A DNA stretch of 34,258 bases from an uncultured Alphaproteobacteria bacterium (GTDB lineage Bacteria; Pseudomonadota; Alphaproteobacteria; UBA11222), in NCBI GenBank assembly GCA_937888955.1, contig CALAQW010000017.1, positions 1-34,258 on the forward strand, written 5' to 3'. This document shows, piece after piece, positions 25,023 to 33,807 of this stretch. The position numbers and the translations under genes were made by a program. The stretch's first letter is position 1. Each line of letters starts with the position of its first letter. A model generated the notes under the pieces. That model was given only the letters and a program-made list of their open reading frames with translations. It had not been told where the DNA came from and searched no databases.

Positions 25023-26156
25023 TCAACACCTGCTCGAGATATAGTTGCGCGCGATACGGTTGCCCAACCGCGTCAGGATTTCGTAACTGATCGTATTGGC
25101 ACTGCGGGCCAGCCGGTCAATGGGTGCATTGGGGCCAATCAATTCAATCATACTGCCTTCGCGACAAACTTCCGCCGGTATACCGGTCACATCGAAGGCT
25201 GTAAGATCCATCGAGACCTGTCCGACCATGCGAATGTCATGACCGGCGATCCAGCCCTTTGCAAAGTTCCCCAATGCCCGCAAGCAGCCGTCGGCATAAC
25301 CCAATCCGGTGATTGCGATGCGGCGCGGGGTGGTTGCCTGATAGGTCGCTCCGTACCCCACGCATTCGGCGCTGTCAATCTCGCGCAGTTGCAGGATGGG
25401 GGTTTCCAGCGTCAGCACATTGCGGAACGGGTTTTCCCCTTCCAGGCGCGGGTTGCCGCCAAACAGACCAATGCCAACCCGGGTCAGGTCGAAATGATAT
25501 GCCGCATCCAGCAAACAGCCCGCAGTGTTCGATAATGTCGCGGGCAGGTGCGCAAACGCCTCGCGCAAGGATTGAAAGCGGCAAAGCTGTGCCGCATTCA
25601 TCGGATGTTCAGGCTGATCGGCGCAGGCAAGATGCGACATCAGAAAATCGAGCTCGACCCCTTCAAGTCGCTCGGGCTCACTTTGCAGCAGCGCGACGTC
25701 GGCTGCCGACAGACCAAGCCGGTTCATGCCGGTATCGACGTTCAAGATGGCGCCGGGGCGTGGCGCGCTCGCCATGCGCCAGCGTGCGATATCAGAAAGA
25801 CTGTTCAATACCGGCCGCAGGCGTAAATTCGCGAAGTCCCGCACCGGGCCGCCCGCAATGCCGTTCAACACATAAATTTTTGCTGACGGTGCCACGGCGC
25901 GCAAGGCAGCGGCTTCGGAAAATTGCGCGACGAAAAAGCAAGTGCAGCCCGCGTCGAGCAATGCGCGTGCTACCGGCGCAAGCCCAAGTCCGTACGCATC
26001 CGCTTTCAGCACCGCCGCGGTTTGCGCGGTGGGCGCAGTTGCAGCCAGAAAGCGGTAGTTGCTGACAATCGCATCCAGATCGATGGTGGCGATTGTGCTG
26101 AAAGCGGTGCTGCCGGTATCGGCTGCGTCCGCGCCTTTGGCGATGGCCGGGTGCAT
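25023..26156 (-). CDS. alr: Alanine racemase
   Basis: Alr interconverts L- and D-alanine for peptidoglycan, using PLP. The 377-residue protein has K51 in AVLKADAYGLG as the PLP lysine, the second catalytic base Y268 in VGYGATY, MNRLG and MVGQVSMDLTAFDV. The N-terminus before about residue 20 is variable. The ATG at 26156 is separated from the dnaB stop by one base, so translation is probably coupled to dnaB. Confidence 0.95.
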   Translation of the reverse strand: MHPAIAKGADAADTGSTAFSTIATIDLDAIVSNYRFLAATAPTAQTAAVLKADAYGLGLAPVARALLDAGCTCFFVAQFSEAAALRAVAPSAKIYVLNGIAGGPVRDFANLRLRPVLNSLSDIARWRMASAPRPGAILNVDTGMNRLGLSAADVALLQSEPERLEGVELDFLMSHLACADQPEHPMNAAQLCRFQSLREAFAHLPATLSNTAGCLLDAAYHFDLTRVGIGLFGGNPRLEGENPFRNVLTLETPILQLREIDSAECVGYGATYQATTPRRIAITGLGYADGCLRALGNFAKGWIAGHDIRMVGQVSMDLTAFDVTGIPAEVCREGSMIELIGPNAPIDRLARSANTISYEILTRLGNRIARNYISSRC

Positions 26157-26157
26157 G

Positions 26158-27687
26158 TCAGAATGCTTGGTCAGGGATTTGTCCGTCTTCTGCCAGATTG
26201 TCGAATTTGGTTATCCGGCCGACAAAGGCCAGGTTGACCGTGCCGATCGGGCCGTGCCGCTGTTTGCCGATGATGATTTCCGCAAGCCCGTGTACGGCCT
26301 CCATTTCCTCAAGCCAGATGGCATGTTCGGGCGTCTCTTCGCGCGGGCGGCGCTTCTCCACATAATATTCTTCGCGGAACACGAACATGACGACATCCGC
26401 ATCCTGTTCGATCGAGCCGGATTCGCGCAGATCCGAAAGCTGCGGGCGCTTGTCATCGCGCTGTTCGACCTGCCGCGACAGCTGCGACAGCGCCACCACC
26501 GGCACATTGAGTTCCTTGGCCAGCGCCTTCAGCCCCTGGGTGATCTCGGAAATCTCCTGAACCCGGTTGTCGCCCGAACCCGAGGAGGGGCGCACCAGTT
26601 GCAGATAATCGACGATGATCAGCCGCAAACCGTGCTGCCGCTTGAGCCGCCGCGCACGGGCGCTGAGCGCGGCGATCGGCAGCGCGCCGGTATCGTCGAT
26701 GAACAGCGGCAGTTCATGCAACTCCTGACTGGCGCGCACAAGCCGGCTGAAATCATCGTCACTGACATTGCCGCGGCGGATCTTGTCCGAGGTGATGTCC
26801 GCCTGTTCGGCAAGGATACGGGTGGCGAGCTGCTCTGACGACATTTCGAGGGAGAAAATCGCGACGCTGGCAGGTTCGGGTACCTCGCCCTTCGCTTCGG
26901 CCCGCCGCGCGGCTTCCAGCATATCTTTCGCGGCATTGAAGGCGATATTGGTGGCAAGTGCGGATTTGCCCATCGCCGGCCGGCCGGCAAGGATGATGAG
27001 ATCGGAATCGTGCAGCCCGCCAAGCAGATTGTCCAGCTTGGTGAATTTGGTGGGAATACCGCTCAACCCGCCATCGCGCTCATAGGCTTTCGCGGCCACA
27101 TCGACGGCTTCGGTCAGGGCCGATTTGAACTGCCGCAAGCCGCCTTCATAGGTGCCGCGCTCGGCCATTGCGAACAGCTTTTCTTCTGCTGTCTCTATCT
27201 GTTCGCTCGCGGTGACCGCCACATCGGCCTCATAGGCTTCATTGACCATGGTCTCGCCCAGCCGGATGAGACCGCGCCGCATTGCCAGATCCCGGATATG
27301 ACGGCCATAGAACTCGGTATTGATGACGGTGGTTGCCGCCGCCGCCAGCCGGGTGAGATAGGCCGCGCCGCCAAGCTGGCTGAACTGCTCGTCGCGTTCG
27401 AAATAACCCTTCAGGGTGACCGGCGTCGCAAGCTGCCCGCGATTGATCAGCGTGCCGGCGGCTGTAAAGATCCTGGCATGCGCGGGTTCGTAGAAATGGT
27501 CCGCCTCAAGGAAGGTCGTTACCTGGTGGAAGGCGTCATTATTGATCAGAATGGCACCGAGCAGGGCCTGCTCGGCCTCTATATTATGAGGCTGCACCCG
27601 ATAGCCCGGTTGCGAAGGCTGAGAATCAGCCCCGGTATCATTCACGCCGGGCAGGGTGACAAGATTTGGATTTGCGGCGTCGGACAT
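26158..27687 (-). CDS. dnaB: Replicative DNA helicase DnaB
   Basis: DnaB unwinds DNA at the replication fork as a hexamer. The 509-residue protein has the N-terminal DnaB domain (HNIEAEQALLGAIL, about 34-140), a linker, and the RecA-like domain with Walker A AGRPAMGKS at 234-242, LIIVDYLQL as Walker B, and DLRESGSIEQDADVV near the C-terminus. I see no intein. No clear Shine-Dalgarno precedes the ATG at 27687. It heads the dnaB-alr-mlaE-mlaF-radA-cvpA-purF-SDR series, all with short gaps. Confidence 0.97.
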   Translation of the reverse strand: MSDAANPNLVTLPGVNDTGADSQPSQPGYRVQPHNIEAEQALLGAILINNDAFHQVTTFLEADHFYEPAHARIFTAAGTLINRGQLATPVTLKGYFERDEQFSQLGGAAYLTRLAAAATTVINTEFYGRHIRDLAMRRGLIRLGETMVNEAYEADVAVTASEQIETAEEKLFAMAERGTYEGGLRQFKSALTEAVDVAAKAYERDGGLSGIPTKFTKLDNLLGGLHDSDLIILAGRPAMGKSALATNIAFNAAKDMLEAARRAEAKGEVPEPASVAIFSLEMSSEQLATRILAEQADITSDKIRRGNVSDDDFSRLVRASQELHELPLFIDDTGALPIAALSARARRLKRQHGLRLIIVDYLQLVRPSSGSGDNRVQEISEITQGLKALAKELNVPVVALSQLSRQVEQRDDKRPQLSDLRESGSIEQDADVVMFVFREEYYVEKRRPREETPEHAIWLEEMEAVHGLAEIIIGKQRHGPIGTVNLAFVGRITKFDNLAEDGQIPDQAF

Positions 27688-27776
27688 GGAGTCAATCTAT
27701 CGCTGCTGACACCAGCTTGAAAGCCGGCATGATTCGTCATCCACCAAAAACTTATACACCAATGTTAAGACCGGGG

Positions 27777-27795
27777 ATAACTCTGCGGGAGTTAT
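27777..27795. promoter_or_regulatory. Small perfect inverted repeat upstream of dnaB
   Basis: ATAACTC-TGCGG-GAGTTAT, a 7-bp perfect inverted repeat, lies about 90 bp upstream of the dnaB start in the 194-bp spacer shared with the end of rplI. A -10-like TATAAG lies between it and dnaB on the minus strand, at about 27757-27752, with a poor -35. It could be an operator; this is a weak call. Confidence 0.3.
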
Positions 27796-27830
27796 ACGCG
27801 TATCAGGCATTCGCCATGCTGTTCAGACAA

Positions 27831-27859
27831 TAAAAAAGCCGGGCTCGGACGCCCGGCTT
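27831..27859 (-). terminator. Rho-independent terminator after rplI
   Basis: On the minus strand AAGCCGGGC (27859-27851) pairs perfectly with GCCCGGCTT (27844-27836) around a 6-nt loop, followed by a T-run. It lies 23 bp after the rplI stop and separates the rpsF-rplI operon from dnaB. Confidence 0.93.
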
Positions 27860-27881
27860 AATATACAGTTTGTGTTCTGGC

Positions 27882-28514
27882 TTAGGCCGGGGTTTCGGCC
27901 TCGGTTTCCATATCTCCGGATTCGGCGCCGTCTGCATCGTCAGTTCCGAGTTCTGCTTCCGCAGCCTGCATGGCTTCTTCATCCTCGAAGAATTCCTCAA
28001 GCTCAAGCAGCTCTTCATCCTCTTCGGCAGCCAGCACGTTGATACCGGCGGCCTGTTGCTCCGCCTCGTCCTGTGACCGCGCGACATTGATGCTGACGAC
28101 TGCTGAAACTTCCGGATGCAGCACGATGCGCACATCATGCAGGCCCAGATTCTTTATCTGACGATCCAGCGCAACCTGCGTGCGGTCGATTGAGAATCCG
28201 TTTTCCGACACAACATTAGCGATGTCGCGGCTGTTAACAGACCCGTACAGAATCCCTGTTTCGCCCGATTGCCGGATAACGACAAAGGACTGGCCATCAA
28301 GTTTGTCGCCAACCTTTTCCGCCTCGTTGCGCAGCTCAAGGTTGCGGGCTTCCAGTTGTGCGCGCTGGGCTTCGAAATGTTTCAGATTTTCCTCGGTCGC
28401 GCGCAGCGCTTTCCTTTGCGGCAGCAGGAAATTACGGGCATAGCCTTCCTTTACCGAAACGACTTCACCCATCTGACCTAATTTTTCAACGCGTTCAAGC
28501 AGTACGATCTGCAT
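27882..28514 (-). CDS. rplI: 50S ribosomal protein L9 with acidic C-terminal tail
   Basis: L9 binds 23S rRNA near the L1 stalk and limits frameshifting. From the ATG at 28514 the protein is 210 residues, beginning [19 protein letters not shown], the classic start, with the [13 protein letters not shown] motif. AAGGGGA six bases upstream supports this ATG over the TTG two codons earlier. The two-domain L9 body ends near residue 150. The last 50-60 residues are a strongly acidic tail ([19 protein letters not shown] and more), longer than the E. coli protein but of a kind seen in other alphaproteobacteria. Confidence 0.96.
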   Translation of the reverse strand: MQIVLLERVEKLGQMGEVVSVKEGYARNFLLPQRKALRATEENLKHFEAQRAQLEARNLELRNEAEKVGDKLDGQSFVVIRQSGETGILYGSVNSRDIANVVSENGFSIDRTQVALDRQIKNLGLHDVRIVLHPEVSAVVSINVARSQDEAEQQAAGINVLAAEEDEELLELEEFFEDEEAMQAAEAELGTDDADGAESGDMETEAETPA

Positions 28515-28516
28515 TC

Positions 28517-29491
28517 TCAATCCCCTTGGCCCTTGCCGGTTTGGGCGGCGATAGCTTTCTGACGGAAGCCGGCGAACTGTTCTGCCAGGCCCAATCCCAC
28601 CGTCAACAGGATGAGCCAGCTAAAGAAAAACATCAAAGTGTAAAATACCGTCAGCACGACTGGCCGTGCCGGTAAGCGGCGGGAAATAACATGGACTGTG
28701 CTTAATCCCAAGAAAAAATACGGCACGGCGAAGATTACCGCAATTGCAGAAGCCGCGAGCCCCGCTGTTCCAGGCAGAAACGTGGCGATGATGCTTGCCA
28801 GCAAGATGAAATTCAGCCAACGCGGCAATTGCAGGTTTGCAAGACCGGGGGAGGGGCGCAGCGACGGACCAAACCGCTGGGCCATGGCCTGCGCCAACGC
28901 CCCGCTGGCTATCATCGACAGTACCCAGGCGACTGCCACGCTTAGCAACGCAATGACCGGCAGCATGGCGCGCAAGGCGGTTTCATCAAGCACGTTGCCA
29001 CCTGTCTGCATCTGCATTTGCGTAATCGCCGCGGCCAGTCCATCGATATCGACGAATGTGGCGATAACCCCGCGCAGCCCTTCAGGATGGCTCAGGCTGT
29101 AAATGGCGCCACCGGCGACAAACAGGCTGGCAAATATACAAAGCACTGCGAACAGCAGTCCGGCGGGATACCATTCGGTCCGCGCTTGGCCGTCATTATC
29201 GATATAGCTGCGCGACAGCAGGGCAAAGCGGCAAAGGATTATCGGCGCGACCGCGTTGCTCAGCGCATAGGCAAGTGCAGTTGCCGGATTTCCCGCGACC
29301 GCAATTGCGGTTGTACCGGCGGCAGCGGCGATTATGGCTCCCCTGACATGCTGTGTGAGCCCGGCGAAGAAAAGTGGCGCAGGGGCAAGCCAGACCAGAA
29401 CAACCGCAAAAAGACTTCCACTCAATACAGAGGCGTAGAACAGGGCGCTGGTCAGCCCCGCTGCGATAGCTTTCAAAAGATCAGCACGCAT
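28517..29491 (-). CDS. DUF2232 multi-pass membrane protein
   Basis: The 324-residue protein is almost entirely hydrophobic with about eight predicted membrane helices and short loops. It sits exactly between rpsR and rplI, the fixed position of the DUF2232 family in alphaproteobacteria. The function is unknown. The stop lies two bases before the rplI ATG, so the two are probably translated together. The start is the ATG at 29491, with a weak AGGTG upstream. Confidence 0.85.
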   Translation of the reverse strand: MRADLLKAIAAGLTSALFYASVLSGSLFAVVLVWLAPAPLFFAGLTQHVRGAIIAAAAGTTAIAVAGNPATALAYALSNAVAPIILCRFALLSRSYIDNDGQARTEWYPAGLLFAVLCIFASLFVAGGAIYSLSHPEGLRGVIATFVDIDGLAAAITQMQMQTGGNVLDETALRAMLPVIALLSVAVAWVLSMIASGALAQAMAQRFGPSLRPSPGLANLQLPRWLNFILLASIIATFLPGTAGLAASAIAVIFAVPYFFLGLSTVHVISRRLPARPVVLTVFYTLMFFFSWLILLTVGLGLAEQFAGFRQKAIAAQTGKGQGD

Positions 29492-29566
29492 CGAAAGGAC
29501 ACCTGTTGGCGAAAGAAGACTGCATAATCGAGCGTTTGATGCCAGCAGGCGGGAGGCCCAAATTGC

Positions 29567-29601
29567 TTGCGCCGCCTTTTGTCAGACAATTGGCGGCGCA
29601 A
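29567..29601. repeat. 35-bp near-perfect palindrome between rpsR and the DUF2232 gene
   Basis: Arms TTGCGCCGCC (29567-29576) and GGCGGCGCAA (29592-29601) pair perfectly. The centre contains a second palindrome, TTGTC-A-GACAA. The whole can form one long hairpin in the 171-bp spacer after rpsR. There is no T-run after it on the minus strand, so it is more likely an attenuator, mRNA-processing or protein-binding hairpin than a simple terminator. Confidence 0.7.
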
Positions 29602-29662
29602 ATCTATTCCGGTGGGAAACACCGCGCCCGAAGGCTCAATTGTAAACTGCGTAATGCGTTGT

Positions 29663-29905
29663 TTACTTGATCACATAGGGCAGAAGCGCAAGTTCGCGAG
29701 CACGTTTGATCGCGCGGGCCAACTCGCGTTGCTTGCGTTTGGAAACCGCCGTGATGCGGCTTGGAACGATTTTCCCGCGTTCAGACTGATACCGCATCAG
29801 CAGTTTGACATCCTTATAGTCAATTTTCGGCGCATTCTCGCCGGAAAACGGACAGGTCTTGCGCCGGCGAAAAAACGGCCGGCGACCAAAATCACCACCA
29901 CTCAT
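29663..29905 (-). CDS. rpsR: 30S ribosomal protein S18
   Basis: S18 pairs with S6 on the 30S platform. The 80-residue protein has the typical basic N-terminus and the core [43 protein letters not shown] and ALLPYV. The ATG overlaps the rpsF stop (ATGA). The single N-terminal cysteine in RRKTCPFSG does not make a zinc site, so this looks like the zinc-independent form. Confidence 0.97.
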   Translation of the reverse strand: MSGGDFGRRPFFRRRKTCPFSGENAPKIDYKDVKLLMRYQSERGKIVPSRITAVSKRKQRELARAIKRARELALLPYVIK

Positions 29906-30324
29906 TCTTTCGGCTCCTCATTTCTATCATTGTCGGAAGGCCTGTTTTCGGTATTCCCTTCGCGCGGGCCGCGCCGTTCGCGCCGTCCGCGGCCACGTTC
30001 TTCCCTGGCCTGCATCATAATCGACGGTGCGTCGTCCAATGCATCAACGCGCAAGGTCATGAAGCGTATGACATCGTCATGCAGCCGCATCTGGCGTTCC
30101 ATTTCCGCAACCGCGGGGTGCGGCGCGTCAATATTCATTAAAATGTAGTGTCCCTTACGGTTCTTGCGAATCCGATATGCCAGGTTGCGCAGGCCCCAAT
30201 ATTCGGTCTTGCCGACATTGCCGCCGCCTTCGGTCAGAACATTCGAAAATGTTTCGACAAGCGACTCAACATGCTGGGACGACACATCCGGGCGGGCGAT
30301 AAACACATGCTCATAGCAAGGCAT
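29902..30324 (-). CDS. rpsF: 30S ribosomal protein S6
   Basis: S6 forms a dimer with S18 on the small subunit. From the ATG at 30324 the protein is 140 residues, starting [13 protein letters not shown], with the ferredoxin-like core [19 protein letters not shown] and [15 protein letters not shown]. The frame extends 43 codons upstream, but AAGGAGAG precedes the ATG at 30324 with good spacing and family similarity begins there. The C-terminal 35 residues are a disordered Arg/Glu-rich tail. The stop overlaps rpsR. Confidence 0.97.
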   Translation of the reverse strand: MPCYEHVFIARPDVSSQHVESLVETFSNVLTEGGGNVGKTEYWGLRNLAYRIRKNRKGHYILMNIDAPHPAVAEMERQMRLHDDVIRFMTLRVDALDDAPSIMMQAREERGRGRRERRGPREGNTENRPSDNDRNEEPKE

Positions 30325-30410
30325 GTAACCACTCTCCTTCTCAGACCATTCGTCAGCGGCTCCGGAATTCATCGGGTCCAGAGCATCTCCCGCTTTATAC
30401 CGCCACTTCT

Positions 30411-30454
30411 GACAATATAAAACGTGCCGCCTGACAGCGTGTGTCGGCGGCACG
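30411..30454 (-). promoter_or_regulatory. rpsF leader hairpin with U-run (candidate attenuator or S6:S18 site)
   Basis: On the minus strand the 9-bp stem CGTGCCGCC/GGCGGCACG (30454-30446 with 30431-30423) continues into GACA/TGTC with a bulged A and a 5-nt loop. It is followed at once by TTTTATATT (30422-30414). It lies about 90 bp upstream of rpsF and just downstream of the promoter, so it cannot end another gene on this strand. It fits a leader attenuator, or a site for the S6:S18 complex, which autoregulates rpsF leaders in other bacteria. The hairpin is plain; the mechanism is inferred. Confidence 0.6.
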
Positions 30455-30461
30455 GGCGCGC

Positions 30462-30489
30462 ACTATACGCAAACCTGTGACGAACGCAA
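30462..30489 (-). promoter_or_regulatory. Promoter of the rpsF-rpsR-DUF2232-rplI operon
   Basis: On the minus strand TTGCGT (30489-30484) and TATAGT (30467-30462) are separated by 16 bp. Transcription would begin near 30455, exactly at the base of the leader hairpin. These are the best promoter boxes upstream of rpsF. Confidence 0.6.
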
Positions 30490-30858
30490 GCGGCATTGCT
30501 TTTTACGTGGATCTCTTGCTTCCATGCGACAGCGCATTATCTGTTTATCCACGTTACACTGTTTTACTGAATTCCTGCTCCGCTATGCGCGAATGCTTGA
30601 GTGGGTAACTCTGGTGAATAACTCCGGAGCCACATGGCGGCTGCGCTGGCTGAGGCTGGTAAACAAGTAGTATGCTGTTCATCAAAGTTTGGTTATTGTA
30701 TCTGCAATAATGGTGAACTGTCGTCGGATGTTCGGTTGGGTGTCTGGAAGCAGACCGGTAATTTGAAGTGAATCGGCAATTTCGAGACGATGGGAAACCT
30801 GCCGCGCTTGGTATTTTGGTACATAGCGGCAGGACATTAAGTTGGAAGGGAACAGGCG
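30490..30858. other. Divergent spacer between the rpsF promoter and ftsH, with an ftsH leader hairpin
   Basis: These 369 bp contain no gene I can support. An 8-bp perfect inverted repeat CCTGCCGC/GCGGCAGG (30798-30805 and 30826-30833, 20-nt loop) lies just before the ftsH ribosome binding site GGAAGGGA on the plus strand. A single near-match to a DnaA box is at 30545-30553. No convincing ftsH promoter, including a sigma-32 type, could be fixed by eye. Confidence 0.5.
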
Positions 30859-32787
30859 TTGAAGCCATATCGTAATATCATACCGTGGATGGTCATCGCG
30901 GTTTTGCTGGTGTTCTTGTTTTATCTGTTTCAGGGGCCAAGCGATCGTCATTCAGCGAACGCAATTTCATATTCGCAATTTCTTTCCGAAACAGACGCGG
31001 GCAATGTGCGCGATGTGACGATCAGCGGTGATTCAATCGTTGGCCATCTCAGCGACGGACGCAGCTTTTCGACCCTTGCTCCCAATGATCCCGCGCTTGT
31101 CGCCCGGCTTGAAAAAAGCGGCGTGAATATTTCCGCCGCGCCGGTCGATGATGACGGGCTGTCTTTCTTCGGTCTGCTGATTTCCTGGTTCCCGATGCTG
31201 CTGCTGGTTGCAGTATATATTTTCTTCATGCGTCAGATGCAGGGCGGCAGCGGCCGTGCCATGGGGTTTGGCAAATCGCGGGCCAAACTGCTGACACAGG
31301 AAAATGGCCGCGTCACATTCGACGATGTGGCGGGCGTCGAGGAAGCAAAGGAAGAGCTTCACGAAATCGTCGAGTTTCTGCGCGATCCCCAGAAGTTTCA
31401 GCGGCTGGGCGGGCGCATCCCCAAGGGGGTCCTGCTTGTTGGCCCGCCAGGCACCGGCAAGACCTTGCTGGCGCGGGCCATTGCCGGTGAGGCGAATGTC
31501 CCCTTCTTTACAATTTCGGGTTCTGATTTCGTTGAGATGTTCGTCGGTGTTGGCGCTTCGCGCGTAAGGGATATGTTCGAACAGGCCAAGAAAAACGCGC
31601 CCTGCATCATTTTCATGGATGAAATCGATGCGGTCGGCCGCCATCGCGGCGCGGGCCTTGGCGGTGGTAACGACGAACGCGAGCAGACGCTGAACCAACT
31701 GCTTGTCGAGATGGACGGATTCGAGGCGAATGAAGGCGTGATCCTGATTTCCGCGACCAACCGTCCCGATGTGCTGGATCCCGCCTTGTTGCGCGCGGGC
31801 CGGTTCGACCGGCAGGTGGTTGTGCCCAATCCCGATATTATGGGGCGCGAGAAAATCCTGAAGGTGCATATGCGTAAAGTTCCGCTTGCCCCGGATGTGG
31901 ATGCAAAGGTTCTGGCGCGCGGAACGCCGGGCTTTTCCGGTGCGGATCTTGCCAATCTGGTCAATGAGGCGGCATTGCTTGCCGCCCGTATCGGCAAGCG
32001 GCTCGTGGGCATGGCAGAGTTTGAGGCCGCCAAGGACAAGGTGATGATGGGGGCCGAACGGCGCTCCATGGTGATGTCGGAGGAAGAGCGCCGTCTCACC
32101 GCCTATCATGAGGGCGGCCATGCGCTGGTCGCGCTCAATATCCCCTGCACTGATCCTGTGCATAAGGCGACGATCATTCCGCGCGGCCGTGCGCTTGGCA
32201 TGGTCATGCGGCTGCCTGAACGCGATCAATTGTCTGTAACCCGTGAAAAACTGCTGGGCGATATCAGCGTATTCATGGGGGGACGGATTGCGGAAGAGCT
32301 GATCTTCGGACATGAGAAGGTCACTTCTGGTGCGTCGTCGGATATCGAGATGTCGACGAAAATGGCCCGCGCCATGGTCACCCGTTACGGGCTGAGCGAG
32401 GCGTTGGGACCGCTTGCCTATGGTGAGAATGAGGAAGAAGTATTTCTGGGCCATTCGGTGACCCGTACGCAGAATATTTCACCCGAGACTGCAAAGCTGA
32501 TCGATCAGGAAATCCGCCGGATCATTGATGAATGCTATGCGCGGGCGGAAAAGATCCTCAAAGAGCATCTTGATGATCTGCATACGCTGGCGAACGGTTT
32601 GCTGGAGTATGAGACCCTGTCAGGCGATGAAATCAAGGCCTTGCTTCGCGGCGAATCGTTGCATCGCGATCAGCCTGATTCCCAGCCTGCACCGCAAGGA
32701 TCAGGCTCGGCTGTCCCGACAGCAGGCAAGTCACGGGGCGGTTCGTCCGCCGGCGGGCCGATGGAGCCGCAGCCGCAAGGGTCCTGA
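30859..32787 (+). CDS. ftsH: ATP-dependent zinc metalloprotease FtsH
   Basis: FtsH is the essential membrane AAA+ protease that degrades membrane and regulatory proteins. The 642-residue product has two membrane helices (about 8-25 and 105-124) around a periplasmic domain. The AAA domain has Walker A GPPGTGKT at 195-202, Walker B IIFMDEID, and the second region of homology [18 protein letters not shown]. The zinc site HEGGH is at 417-421. The C-terminus is Gly/Ser/Pro-rich. The start is a TTG at 30859 with GGAAGGGA at a good spacing; no in-frame ATG fits the family N-terminus. folP and glmM follow on the same strand. Confidence 0.97.
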   Translation: MKPYRNIIPWMVIAVLLVFLFYLFQGPSDRHSANAISYSQFLSETDAGNVRDVTISGDSIVGHLSDGRSFSTLAPNDPALVARLEKSGVNISAAPVDDDGLSFFGLLISWFPMLLLVAVYIFFMRQMQGGSGRAMGFGKSRAKLLTQENGRVTFDDVAGVEEAKEELHEIVEFLRDPQKFQRLGGRIPKGVLLVGPPGTGKTLLARAIAGEANVPFFTISGSDFVEMFVGVGASRVRDMFEQAKKNAPCIIFMDEIDAVGRHRGAGLGGGNDEREQTLNQLLVEMDGFEANEGVILISATNRPDVLDPALLRAGRFDRQVVVPNPDIMGREKILKVHMRKVPLAPDVDAKVLARGTPGFSGADLANLVNEAALLAARIGKRLVGMAEFEAAKDKVMMGAERRSMVMSEEERRLTAYHEGGHALVALNIPCTDPVHKATIIPRGRALGMVMRLPERDQLSVTREKLLGDISVFMGGRIAEELIFGHEKVTSGASSDIEMSTKMARAMVTRYGLSEALGPLAYGENEEEVFLGHSVTRTQNISPETAKLIDQEIRRIIDECYARAEKILKEHLDDLHTLANGLLEYETLSGDEIKALLRGESLHRDQPDSQPAPQGSGSAVPTAGKSRGGSSAGGPMEPQPQGS

Positions 32788-32795
32788 CGTTAGAA

Positions 32796-32824
32796 AGGGC
32801 CGCGGTTTGCAAAAACCCGGCCCT
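32796..32824 (+). terminator. 12-bp hairpin between ftsH and folP, no U-run
   Basis: Nine bases after the ftsH stop, AGGGCCG-C-GGTTT pairs with AAACC-CGGCCCT (12 bp, one bulged C, 4-nt loop GCAA). No T-run follows, so it is a partial terminator or 3'-end hairpin at best, and some read-through into folP-glmM is likely. Confidence 0.5.
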
Positions 32825-32883
32825 CGTATCTGCTTGCTGAGGCAGGACAACGGTGCCTGCATGGCGGTGTAGGATTGGGTGTC

Positions 32884-33714
32884 ATGACCCCCAGATTCGA
32901 TAGGGCGAGAATCCTCGGTATCGTCAATATCACCGCCGATTCCTTTTCGGACGGCGGCAAATATCTCGATCCGGGGAATGCGATCCTGCATGCCCGTGCG
33001 TTGATTGCGGCCGGGGCCGATATCATCGATCTCGGCCCGGCCTCAAGTCATCCCGATGCCCAGCCGGTGACGGCCGCGCAGGAAATCGCCCGCCTCGAGC
33101 CAGTTGTTGCGGCGCTGTCAGATACCGGCATTGCTTTATCCATCGACAGCTTCCAGCCTGAAACGCAACTTTATGCTGTTCGGAAAAATATCAGTTATAT
33201 TAATGATATACAGGGGTTTCCTGATCCAGAAATTTATCCTGATTTGGCGCGTTCGGACTGCAAGCTGATCGTGATGCATTCGGTGCAGTCGCAAGGCGGA
33301 GCAACCCGTGTGGCGACAGATGTGGACGGCCTCTATTCACGGATCGCCGGATTTTTCGAGACGCGGCTTTTGGCGTTGACGGATGCGGGTATTTCGAAAG
33401 ACCGCATTATTCTGGACCCCGGAATGGGCTTTTTTTTGGGTAATGTGCCGGATGCGTCACTTTCGATACTTGGCAAATTGCGGCAATTAAAGCAGCGTTT
33501 CGGCCTGCCGATGTTGATTTCGGTGTCGCGCAAATCCTTTTTGCAGCAGGTGAGCGGTGCAAAGGCGGCGCAGGCCGGTGCGGCAAGTCTTGCGGCTGAG
33601 CTTTATGCGGCATTCGCCGGTGCGGACTATATTCGAACCCATGACGCGGGCAGTTTGCGGCAGGGGTTGGCGGTCTGGTCCGCGCTTAGGAAATTTGACA
33701 CAAACTTGCGCTAG
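32884..33714 (+). CDS. folP: Dihydropteroate synthase of the Sul type (chromosomal sul-like folP)
   Basis: Dihydropteroate synthase joins p-aminobenzoate to the pterin pyrophosphate and is the sulfonamide target. This 276-residue protein matches the mobile Sul1/Sul2/Sul3 enzymes in the motifs that set them apart from ordinary FolP. It has GPASSHPDA (51-59) in place of GGESTRPG, SIDSFQPETQ (86-95), NDIQGFPDP (107-115), VMHSVQ (130-135), DPGMGFFLG (178-186) in place of the DPGxGFGKT pattern, SRKSFL (215-220), and RTHD (251-254) in place of RVHD. The ATG at 32884 has AGGA nine bases upstream; the TTG at 32875 is less likely. It lies between ftsH and glmM, the normal folP site, so it is probably the resident enzyme. 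Sulfonamide tolerance is an inference. Confidence 0.92.
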   Translation: MTPRFDRARILGIVNITADSFSDGGKYLDPGNAILHARALIAAGADIIDLGPASSHPDAQPVTAAQEIARLEPVVAALSDTGIALSIDSFQPETQLYAVRKNISYINDIQGFPDPEIYPDLARSDCKLIVMHSVQSQGGATRVATDVDGLYSRIAGFFETRLLALTDAGISKDRIILDPGMGFFLGNVPDASLSILGKLRQLKQRFGLPMLISVSRKSFLQQVSGAKAAQAGAASLAAELYAAFAGADYIRTHDAGSLRQGLAVWSALRKFDTNLR

Positions 33715-33807
33715 GAATAAGTCGTTTGCGCAACCGAGGGGGCGAATTTCACTCGTTGCCAGTTTTATTTGTACGAACTTATTGTTTGCAGATTTTTAGA
33801 GGACGAA

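Noticed and set aside
27882-28050. L9 tail as a fusion or frameshift
   Set aside because: The tail is continuous in frame and acidic C-terminal extensions of L9 are known in alphaproteobacteria; the stop is followed at once by a proper terminator.
30545-30553. Possible DnaA box (TTATCCACG)
   Set aside because: A single 8-of-9 match with no cluster of boxes, AT-rich unwinding region or origin-linked genes other than dnaB, which is not an origin marker. It does not support a replication origin.
31033-32454. Minus-strand open frame of about 473 codons opposite ftsH
   Set aside because: It lies entirely within the conserved ftsH gene and is explained by codon bias on the opposite strand.
32600-33807. 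Mobile element carrying the sul-type folP
   Set aside because: No transposase, ISCR element, integron site, terminal inverted repeats or target duplications were seen, and the ftsH-folP-glmM order is the normal chromosomal one.
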